A DNA stretch of 9,024 bases from assembly GCA_030622395.1 (NCBI GenBank), contig JAUXGF010000077.1, forward strand, positions 1-9,024, written 5' to 3'. Positions 1 to 6,001 of the stretch are shown here, piece after piece. Numbering within the stretch: position 1 is the stretch's first letter; the number at the start of each line of letters is the position of its first letter. Under the pieces are notes generated by a model. That model was not told where the DNA came from and did not search any database. It worked only from the letters and a program-made list of their open reading frames with translations. A program made the position numbers and the translations under genes. This stretch comes from Calditrichaceae bacterium (GTDB lineage Bacteria > Calditrichota > Calditrichia > Calditrichales > Calditrichaceae).

Positions 1-1181
1 CCAACGCAGGCGGTCCGGCTATATTAGCCAGCGACGCCCTTGAAAAATACGGATTAAAACTTGCTGAGTTAAATAAAAAAACAATAGAAAAATTAAAATC
101 ATTTCTGCCGGCTGAAGCGGCTACCGGCAACCCGATAGATATGATTGCCAGCGCCGATCACGACATATATTATCAGGCGTTGGAAGCGGTGCAAGAGGAC
201 GAGGGGGTTGACAGTATTTTATTGATTATTGTTAAGCCGCCGGTAAATACAACGCCTGCGAAAATTGCCGAAACTCTTGGCTCGCTTATTCCCAATTGCG
301 GCAAAACGATTATTCCGGTTCTGATGGCGCAAAAAGATGAAACAGCCGGAATGGAAATATTTCAGCAATTGCAATTGCCTGTTTTTTCCTATCCCGAATC
401 TGCCGTAAAAGCGCTGAGCACAATGTGGGAATACCATCAAATTCAGCGGCGGTTCAGAAAATCAGAGGCTGTTGCCATTAATCCGGGAATGAAAGAATCT
501 GTACTTACAAACACAGACCCAAACAATAAACAGGCGCCTGTTGCAGATTTGTTGAAACTGCTGGAACAATACGATATTACAAATGCGCCTTATTTAGTCA
601 GTGATGAAGTAGACAAAATTATTCAATTTCAAAAAGAACTGAAGAGCAAAATTGTACTAAAGATTGCTAATGAACAGATCATTCATAAAACAGATCTTGG
701 ATTAGTAAAATTGGGACTTGATTCAGATACGGCTGTAAGAGAGTCTTTTGAAAATATGTCGGAAAAAGCAGAATCGGTTCTTGCTTCAGGAGTTAAGCCG
801 GTTTTTCTGGCGCAAAAACAATTAGCGATCGGGATAGAACTTGTTTTAGGCGGTAAAAAGGATTCCGTGTTTGGTCCTGTGCTTATGGTTGGTTTTGGAG
901 GAATTTTCATCGAAGTCTTAAAAGACGTATCTTTCAGAATCGCGCCTGTTAACGCTTTCGAAGCTAAAGAAATGATTGGCGAGTTACGCTCACAGCCATT
1001 GTTAAATGGTTTTAGGGGGAACCCGGCTGTTGACCGTGATTCTTTTGCTTATACTATTCAACAGTTTAGTCTCCTTTTAGCCGAACATCCGGAAATTGTA
1101 GAAATGGACCTCAATCCATTAATATGGCAGGCAGAAAGAGGATCCGCCGCTGTTGTTGACGTTCGGGCAACATTAGCTTAA
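1..1181 (+). CDS. ADP(NDP)-forming acetate/acyl-CoA synthetase, C-terminal part (5' end outside window)
   Basis: This enzyme family converts an acyl-CoA plus ADP and phosphate to the free acid plus CoA and ATP, or the reverse, in the cytoplasm. The reading frame is open from base 3, well upstream of the first ATG at 141, and begins with NAGGPAILASDA, a conserved core motif of the CoA-ligase domain, so the true start lies outside the window. About 392 residues are visible of an expected 700 or so. The N-terminal CoA-binding domain and the phosphohistidine of the alpha part are missing. After a linker near visible residues 155-180 comes an ATP-grasp domain. It has IIHKTDLGLV, whose His at bases 684-686 matches the second conserved histidine of the family, then GFGGIFIEVLKDVSFRIAPV and MDLNPLIW. 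The usual HKxDxGGV is GLV here, a small deviation. The alpha and beta parts are fused, as in many bacteria. The acyl substrate cannot be told from sequence. Confidence 0.9.
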   Translation, partial: NAGGPAILASDALEKYGLKLAELNKKTIEKLKSFLPAEAATGNPIDMIASADHDIYYQALEAVQEDEGVDSILLIIVKPPVNTTPAKIAETLGSLIPNCGKTIIPVLMAQKDETAGMEIFQQLQLPVFSYPESAVKALSTMWEYHQIQRRFRKSEAVAINPGMKESVLTNTDPNNKQAPVADLLKLLEQYDITNAPYLVSDEVDKIIQFQKELKSKIVLKIANEQIIHKTDLGLVKLGLDSDTAVRESFENMSEKAESVLASGVKPVFLAQKQLAIGIELVLGGKKDSVFGPVLMVGFGGIFIEVLKDVSFRIAPVNAFEAKEMIGELRSQPLLNGFRGNPAVDRDSFAYTIQQFSLLLAEHPEIVEMDLNPLIWQAERGSAAVVDVRATLA

Positions 1182-1190
1182 TTGTGAAGA

Positions 1191-1278
1191 TTGGAGTGAT
1201 GGAGTATTGGAGTAATGGGTTGGAGAAGAATTGAATTAATGAATTAGTGAATTGATGGAAGAATGGGAAGAAGAAAAG
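1191..1278 (+). repeat. Degenerate tandem repeat with 8-nt period, about 11 units
   Basis: Cut into consecutive octamers from 1191 (TTGGAGTG, ATGGAGTA, TTGGAGTA, ATGGGTTG and so on to 1278), the third base is G in all eleven units. The second base is T in nine and the fifth is A in nine. The rough unit is WTGRARTR. The phase is unbroken across 88 nt. The tract begins inside the left arm of the larger inverted repeat and runs up to its central palindrome. An 8-nt period is not a coding signature. Replication slippage followed by decay, or a structured spacer, are the simplest explanations. Confidence 0.65.
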
Positions 1279-1312
1279 ACCTCAAAGATTTTCGAAAACC
1301 TTTGAGGTCTTT
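1275..1312. terminator. 38-nt near-perfect palindrome, probable terminator hairpin
   Basis: The arms AAAGACCTCAAAG (1275-1287) and CTTTGAGGTCTTT (1300-1312) are perfectly complementary. The interior TTTTCGAAAA (1289-1298) is itself a palindrome, leaving one A-C mismatch (1288/1299) in the whole structure. It lies 94 bases after the synthetase stop and near the middle of the larger inverted repeat. The T-rich 3' arm end would suit a factor-independent terminator working in either direction, but no long U tract follows, so it may instead be a dispersed palindromic element. From memory, similar hairpins occur between genes in FCB-group genomes; this was not checked. Confidence 0.5.
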
Positions 1313-1452
1313 GAAGAACGGAATGTCTGTGATAGAGATGGAAATGCAGCTATTTACCCATTAATCAATTCTTCTCCCACCGCGGAGCATCACTCCAATA
1401 CTCCATCACTCCAATCTTCCGATATACCAAAATATAGGAATAGAATTATCTA

Positions 1453-3687
1453 ATGATTTTAAAAAAAATGAGACGGCTAAATCGACTGCAATTATTGGTT
1501 TTATTTGTATTTTTCCCGATTATTGTTTTCGGGCAAAATTATCTCTGGCCTACTAATGCAAGCAAGCACATAACTTCCAGTTTTTGCGAATATCGTCCCG
1601 GGCATTACCATTCCGGGATTGATATAAAAACATGGAATCAGGTAGGTTATCCTTGCTACGCTATTGATGACGGGGAAATAGACCGTCTCCGAGTTTCGCC
1701 TTTTGGCTACGGTAAAGTTATATATTTGAAATTAAAAGACGGCAGGATTGCCGTTTATGCGCATCTGCAGAAATTTAACAAAAAAATCGAAAAAGCGGTT
1801 CGGAAAAAACAATTACAAAATGAACGTTACACGATAAGATGGCGTCCGAAAAATTGGAAGGTTAAAAAAGGAGAAGTTATTGCCTTCACCGGGCAGACAG
1901 GCATCGGTTCGCCTCATTTGCATTTCGAAATCCGCGATGGCAACGACCATCCTTTTAATGTACTTAAATTTTATAATAAAGTAGAAGATCATATCGCGCC
2001 GACATTACAATCTGTTTTAATTATTCCCCAAACGCCGGGCAGCAAAGTAAACGGTTCCTTTTTGCCTAAAGTTTTTAAATTAAGTCGTATCAGCGATAAT
2101 ATTTACGTTATTAAAGAACCTATTAAAGTTAGAGGGAAAATCGGCGTTGCCGTAAAAGGATATGATAAAGCGGACGGCGTATATAATAAATTTGCCTTTT
2201 ACAAAACAGTATTAAACATAAATAATAAGGATTATTTTCACATACAATATGACAGGCTGAATTTTGACATATCCGGTCAGATTAATATTGAAATCTATTA
2301 TCCCAAATACGCTAAAACAAAACAAGTATATCATAAATTATATATAGAGCCATTCAATGAACTTCAACTTTATGATAGGAAATTGGGAAACGGGTTAATT
2401 GATATTGCCGATCAAAATATTAAATTTTCTATAGAGGTTAGTGATTGGTTCGGTAATACAAGCCATATATCCGGGACTCTTTTGGCTGAAAACACACGTC
2501 CGGCGAAATTAAAATTTATAAACCAATTAAACGATTTTGTTTTTTTTAGATTAGAGCTGCCGGCTGATTTAAAAGAACTGCATTTTCTCTCCAGCCCTGA
2601 TGGGAAAACATGGAAGAATATCGAATATTTTGAAATATTAGAACGAAAATTTGCCGGTAATAATCAAACCATGTTAATAAAAATCAAACTTAATACTGTA
2701 AAAGATAAACTGATTAAAACCTTGCTTACTACTGCCGACAATGAAGAGATACAAACAGCGGCGTCGCTAAGTCTTGAAGCTAATGAAAAGATTGATTTCA
2801 AAGTTGTGAATTTAGGCAAGTATGCAGCGCTGCGTTTTAATCATATAGAAGACGCCTCTGATTTAAAACTTGATATTGATTACGGCAGTTATTCAACGAC
2901 GTTTCAACCGCAGATAGTCAACGATTTTTATGAAAAAATTATTGCGGCAAATTCACTTACAAACGGTTTTGTAAATGTACGTTTACATGCCGGACAAAAA
3001 ACTTATCTTGACAGCAGCTTGTATTTATACGCTTTACTGCCCGGGCAGAAGCAAGAGTTAAAATTTTTTAATAATTATTGCGCTGTTTATATAAGAAACG
3101 AAAGTTTATACGATACATTATTAATGCAGGCAAATAAATTAGAATTAGATGTAACACAAATTACGGTCCCTATGTACAGTTCGGTTGTTGAGTTACAGCC
3201 TGATAATCAAGTGTTCAAAAATGACATTACTGTTCGGCTGCATTATGATTCTGCTTATGTTAATCCTGAACGAATGGGGCTTTACAAATATGGTAAGAAT
3301 GGGCGCTTAAGTTTAATCGGCGCTGAACTGGATACAATAAATCATTTTATTTCAGGCAGAACGGATACTTTTGGTAAATTTGTGATTGCCGCAGATACCA
3401 CAGCCCCCGGATTAAACATCATTCACCCTAAAAACAATCAAAAATTAAAACGCTTAAAAAAGATTCAATTTTATGCGAAGGACGAGCTTTCCGAAATTGG
3501 TTCGGACGCCAATTTGCAAATTACGGTGGACAACCGGTTTGTTCTGCCGGAATGGGATCCTGAAAAAGATATTATTAACGGTTACTTAGATTGGAAATTA
3601 CCGCCGGGCAAACATGAAATTATGGCTAAAGTTAAAGACAAAGCCGGCAATGTAAATGAACAAAAAATAACTATAACAATTTTATAA
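1453..3687 (+). CDS. Secreted M23 (LytM-type) zinc metallopeptidase with long C-terminal extension
   Basis: M23 enzymes cut peptide cross-links in peptidoglycan. A signal peptide with basic residues 4-11 and hydrophobic 12-26 ends VFG|QN, with likely cleavage after residue 27, so the protein is exported; no lipobox Cys is present. The M23 domain spans about residues 35-175. By analogy with LytM, HSGID gives zinc ligands H53 and D57, HLH gives catalytic H155 and ligand H157, and YAHL gives catalytic H104. All are present, so it is probably active, unlike EnvC/NlpD-type regulators. A basic stretch of about 30 residues (108-139) lengthens the loop between H104 and H155. Residues 180-645 are mostly beta-rich sequence that I cannot assign. 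Residues 648-744 look like a bacterial Ig-like domain (DTTAPGLNIIHP near its start, KVKDKAGNVNEQ near its end). The start at 1453 has only a distant AGGA upstream; ATG 1468 is an alternative that keeps the signal peptide. Confidence 0.88.
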   Translation: MILKKMRRLNRLQLLVLFVFFPIIVFGQNYLWPTNASKHITSSFCEYRPGHYHSGIDIKTWNQVGYPCYAIDDGEIDRLRVSPFGYGKVIYLKLKDGRIAVYAHLQKFNKKIEKAVRKKQLQNERYTIRWRPKNWKVKKGEVIAFTGQTGIGSPHLHFEIRDGNDHPFNVLKFYNKVEDHIAPTLQSVLIIPQTPGSKVNGSFLPKVFKLSRISDNIYVIKEPIKVRGKIGVAVKGYDKADGVYNKFAFYKTVLNINNKDYFHIQYDRLNFDISGQINIEIYYPKYAKTKQVYHKLYIEPFNELQLYDRKLGNGLIDIADQNIKFSIEVSDWFGNTSHISGTLLAENTRPAKLKFINQLNDFVFFRLELPADLKELHFLSSPDGKTWKNIEYFEILERKFAGNNQTMLIKIKLNTVKDKLIKTLLTTADNEEIQTAASLSLEANEKIDFKVVNLGKYAALRFNHIEDASDLKLDIDYGSYSTTFQPQIVNDFYEKIIAANSLTNGFVNVRLHAGQKTYLDSSLYLYALLPGQKQELKFFNNYCAVYIRNESLYDTLLMQANKLELDVTQITVPMYSSVVELQPDNQVFKNDITVRLHYDSAYVNPERMGLYKYGKNGRLSLIGAELDTINHFISGRTDTFGKFVIAADTTAPGLNIIHPKNNQKLKRLKKIQFYAKDELSEIGSDANLQITVDNRFVLPEWDPEKDIINGYLDWKLPPGKHEIMAKVKDKAGNVNEQKITITIL

Positions 3688-3697
3688 AAGGCGGATT

Positions 3698-4363
3698 GTG
3701 ATTCCCATTTCCGATGAAAGTCAAAAGGGCTTCTTCCCTTATGTTAACTATTTGCTAATCGCCGCTAATATAGCAGTTTATTTTTTTATCCAACCTTCGA
3801 ATATTGAAGCTATAGGGACATTCTTTAATCAATTTGGTCTTATCCCCTCTCAAATAACGCAATCGCCTTTAGAAATGAGCGGTTATGTTAAAATTATTAC
3901 GTCAATGTTTGTTCACGGCGGTTTGGGGCACTTAGCGGGCAACATGCTTTATTTATGGATTTTTGGCGATAATATCGAGTATGCAATCGGGCATAAACGC
4001 TATTTGATATTTTATTTGATGGTGGGCGTCGGGGCTGCGGTTTTGCAGGTTGCTACGAATCCAAATTCAACTATACCAATGGTCGGCGCCAGCGGGGCTA
4101 TTTCCGGAGTGCTTGGCGCTTACCTGTTAAAATATCCTAAGAATAAAGTTTCTATTTTATTTTTCTTTATAATCATTATCCGCATCGTGAAAATAAAGGC
4201 TGTTTATGTGCTTTTATTTTGGCTGCTGTTTCAATTATATAACGGCTATATTCACATGATCCCCAGCACTGAATCCGGCGTTGCCTGGTTTGCGCATATC
4301 GGCGGATTTGCCGCCGGTTTTATCCTGGTTAAATTGTTTGAAATCTATCCAAAGTATAAATAA
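3698..4363 (+). CDS. Rhomboid family intramembrane serine protease
   Basis: Rhomboids cut transmembrane helices of client proteins inside the inner membrane with a Ser-His dyad. The 221-residue protein has about six membrane helices and little outside them, the minimal bacterial form. It begins MIPISDE, common in this group. The second-helix motif HGGLGHLAGN gives H73, H78 and N82 (oxyanion-stabilising positions in GlpG). The nucleophile is S132 in GASGAISG, and the dyad histidine is H200 in AHIGGFAAGF. All key residues are present, so an active protease is expected; substrates are unknown. The start is GTG at 3698, chosen because AAAGG (3687-3691) sits six bases upstream and translation from here gives the canonical N-terminus. 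Only 10 bases separate it from the M23 peptidase stop, so the two are probably co-transcribed. Confidence 0.93.
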   Translation: MIPISDESQKGFFPYVNYLLIAANIAVYFFIQPSNIEAIGTFFNQFGLIPSQITQSPLEMSGYVKIITSMFVHGGLGHLAGNMLYLWIFGDNIEYAIGHKRYLIFYLMVGVGAAVLQVATNPNSTIPMVGASGAISGVLGAYLLKYPKNKVSILFFFIIIIRIVKIKAVYVLLFWLLFQLYNGYIHMIPSTESGVAWFAHIGGFAAGFILVKLFEIYPKYK

Positions 4364-4471
4364 TTGGCGCCTGAATGAGAAATTTCTTTTTATCATTTTC
4401 CCGTGTAACAGGATACTCTTACGAAAGAGGGGATTTAAAAGTGTGTCAAGAATCATTACAAATCTCAGCAA

Positions 4472-4521
4472 TTAGCGGGTTTTTTCCAATCATACAAAAT
4501 TTTTGTAGATAGAAACGCTAA
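4472..4521. other. Weak two-level hairpin in AT-rich spacer
   Basis: TTAGCG (4472-4477) pairs with CGCTAA (4516-4521). Inside lies a second palindrome, TACAAAA-T-TTTTGTA (4493-4507). It falls in the 243-bp gap between the rhomboid and the first antiporter-like gene, where no gene or clear terminator was found. It could be a transcription-end structure for the rhomboid unit, but no U tract follows the outer stem and AT-only palindromes arise easily by chance. Confidence 0.2.
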
Positions 4522-4570
4522 AAATTAGTATTTTCCAAATATTCGCATTAAATCTAAGAACCAAAATTAA

Positions 4571-4599
4571 TTGTTTACAATTAAAATTGCATATCTTTA
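4571..4599 (+). promoter_or_regulatory. Candidate Bacteroidota-type promoter for the antiporter-like gene
   Basis: TTG at 4571-4573 and TATCTTTA at 4592-4599 are separated by 18 bases, close to the Bacteroidota primary sigma pattern (TTG at about -33, TAnnTTTG at about -7). The last base is A instead of G. The expected transcription start would be around 4604-4607, essentially at the ATG at 4607, so the mRNA would be leaderless or nearly so. AGAGG at 4598-4602 could alternatively be a Shine-Dalgarno sequence read from a promoter further upstream. The two readings compete. Confidence 0.35.
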
Positions 4600-4606
4600 G
4601 AGGTTT

Positions 4607-5797
4607 ATGACAGCGTTATTAAGTTTAGTCTTGCTTGTTTTTATCGCCTATCTCGGATCGATTTTTTTTCAGAAAGTAAAAATCAGTAAACCGTGGATAA
4701 AATGCCTTGCCTGTACAGGAAGTTTGTACCTGTTATTGGGTTACTTAATTGGGCCCAATCTATTTAATGTTTTTAATAAAGAAATTTCTCAACAATTAAA
4801 TGTGCTGTATGCGCTTGTATTGGGGTGGATTGGGTTTTTAATCGGATTACAAGCGAATGTTAAAAGCATAAAACGTTTTCAAAAAGAATATTTCCGCTTT
4901 GCAACAATTAATATTATAATCGCTTTAGTAATATCTTTTATAGCTTTATATCAATCATTTCATTTATTAGACCGTTTTTTTAATGAAACGGAAATATTTA
5001 TACTGGCAATCGCAGGAGCCGTAACCTCTCCAATAATGATAGCCGTTATTTCACGCGAATACAAATTATCCGGCAGGGTTTCTTATCTACTACAATTTGC
5101 CGCAGCTTTTGATAATATGCTGGGAATTATTTTAGTTGGATTAGTAATGTCATATACAAACGATATATCTTTTTTAAATATCTATAATCCTGGTGTTTTA
5201 ATTATTTTTGTATCAATTATAATTGGTACAATTGCTTCATATTTATTCTGTTTGCTTTCAAGGGATATGAAAACAGATCAGGAAATTTTTCTTTTGGTAT
5301 TAGGTTTATTGCTTTTTATAGTAGGAATAGCTTTTTATTTAAAACAAAGTTTATTGTTTATATCATTTGTTTTTGGTTTTGGGATTGCCAATCTTCCGGT
5401 AAATGCGAAAAAAATATATTTAAGTATACAACAGGTTGAAAGGCCGCTTTATATTTTATTATTAATTTTTGTTGGGGCTAATTTAAAATTTGAATCTAAA
5501 GAATACTGGTTTTATTTGGCTGTATTTATGGCGGTTAATTTATTCGCAAAAATGATTTCCGGGTATTTTGCCAATTTTTCTATGAGTCAAAATTCACGCA
5601 TCCACAAGACGATAGGTATGGCAAATCTGAGCATGGGAGGTCTGTCGCTTGCCATAATATTAGATTTCCATTTGACTAATGTTTCGGGGTATTCTCAATT
5701 ATTGCTATTTATTTTAGCTGTATCATTAGTTATAAATGATATCATATCCTTTAAATATTTAGAGAAAAAAATTGTACAGTCGGAAATAAAAGTCTAA
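4607..5797 (+). CDS. CPA2-type cation/proton antiporter-like membrane protein with Asp-Asn in place of the Asp-Asp motif
   Basis: The 396 residues form about 12-13 membrane helices and match the bare transport domain of the Na+/H+ exchanger (CPA2) family, with no TrkA-N/RCK or USP tail. Fold landmarks are LLGYLIGPNLF (about 43-53), GFLIGLQANVK (76-86), AGAVTSPIMIAVI (136-148, the first unwound-helix region), AAAFDNMLGII (165-175), PLYILLLIFVGANLKF (280-295), K315 in FAKMISGYF, and MANLSMGGLSLAI (338-350). CPA2 antiporters normally carry Asp-Asp at the FDN site, and the second Asp (D164 in NhaA, D157 in NapA) binds the ion. Here that position is N170 after D169. Canonical H+ exchange is therefore doubtful; a channel-like, altered-ion or partner-dependent role is possible. 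The ATG at 4607 is directly preceded by AGAGG and a promoter-like site. A divergent relative follows at 6002. Confidence 0.8.
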   Translation: MTALLSLVLLVFIAYLGSIFFQKVKISKPWIKCLACTGSLYLLLGYLIGPNLFNVFNKEISQQLNVLYALVLGWIGFLIGLQANVKSIKRFQKEYFRFATINIIIALVISFIALYQSFHLLDRFFNETEIFILAIAGAVTSPIMIAVISREYKLSGRVSYLLQFAAAFDNMLGIILVGLVMSYTNDISFLNIYNPGVLIIFVSIIIGTIASYLFCLLSRDMKTDQEIFLLVLGLLLFIVGIAFYLKQSLLFISFVFGFGIANLPVNAKKIYLSIQQVERPLYILLLIFVGANLKFESKEYWFYLAVFMAVNLFAKMISGYFANFSMSQNSRIHKTIGMANLSMGGLSLAIILDFHLTNVSGYSQLLLFILAVSLVINDIISFKYLEKKIVQSEIKV

Positions 5798-5820
5798 CTA
5801 AAGATATTTAAGATTTCATA

Positions 5821-5914
5821 GCCACTAAGACACCGCCCCGATTAATCGGGATGCAAGCAAAGGCACAAAGAAAAAATTATATAATTAAACTTCGAATCTT
5901 TGTGTCTTTGTAGC
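5821..5914. repeat. Degenerate intergenic inverted repeat (CACTAAGACAC...GTGTCTTTGTAG type)
   Basis: AAAGGCACAAAGA (5859-5871) pairs with TCTTTGTGTCTTT (5897-5909) over 13 positions with one G-U pair and a 25-nt AT-rich loop. GCCACTAAGACAC (5821-5833) matches the complement of GTGTCTTTGTAGC (5902-5914) at 11 of 13. The two left segments would form one continuous arm if 5835-5858 were removed. Elements of this general sequence are, from memory, common between genes in FCB-group genomes; copy number here is unknown. It lies in the 204-bp spacer between the two antiporter-like genes, with no gene in it. Confidence 0.7.
5837..5850. repeat. 14-bp perfect palindrome nested in the larger intergenic repeat
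   Basis: CCCGATTAATCGGG is a perfect 14-bp palindrome, GC-ended in otherwise AT-rich surroundings. It sits in a segment of about 24 bases (5835-5858) that interrupts the left arm of the surrounding repeat. It could be a regulatory operator for the gene at 6002, but its position inside a repeat favours a small inserted palindromic element. Confidence 0.6.
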
Positions 5915-6001
5915 GAGAATGAAAGTGAGACGTTGCTTTAGGCTCTGAATTAAAAGAATTTAAGATCCAAAGAATCTAAAATATAAACGCAGTCGGAAAA
6001 T

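Larger units (their letters stand above)
1186..1419. repeat. 234-bp intergenic inverted repeat with 28-bp perfect arms
   Basis: Bases 1186-1213 are the exact reverse complement of 1392-1419 (28 of 28). The similarity continues inward: a GAGAAGAATTGA block near 1223-1234 is matched, with small indels, by its complement near 1366-1376. The left arm is purine-rich and the right arm pyrimidine-rich. The element fills most of the spacer between the acyl-CoA synthetase stop and the M23 gene and has no open frame of note. No flanking target-site duplication is visible, so a MITE-like origin is possible but unproven. Transcribed, it would fold into one long branched hairpin downstream of the synthetase. 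Confidence 0.85.

Noticed and set aside
141..143. ATG at 141 as the start of the acyl-CoA synthetase
   Set aside because: The same frame is open to the window edge and encodes the conserved NAGGP...NPID segment before this Met, so 141 is internal.
219..910. Two minus-strand open frames inside the acyl-CoA synthetase
   Set aside because: They lie entirely within conserved coding sequence of the + strand and show no family features.
1186..1419. Insertion sequence or CRISPR array
   Set aside because: There is no transposase frame inside, no visible target duplication, and the 8-nt periodic units have no spacers; it is only a repeat or palindromic element.
4235..4475. Overlapping open frames on both strands at the end of the rhomboid gene
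   Set aside because: They overlap the conserved catalytic-histidine helix of the rhomboid and have low-complexity translations with no recognisable motif; they are shadows.
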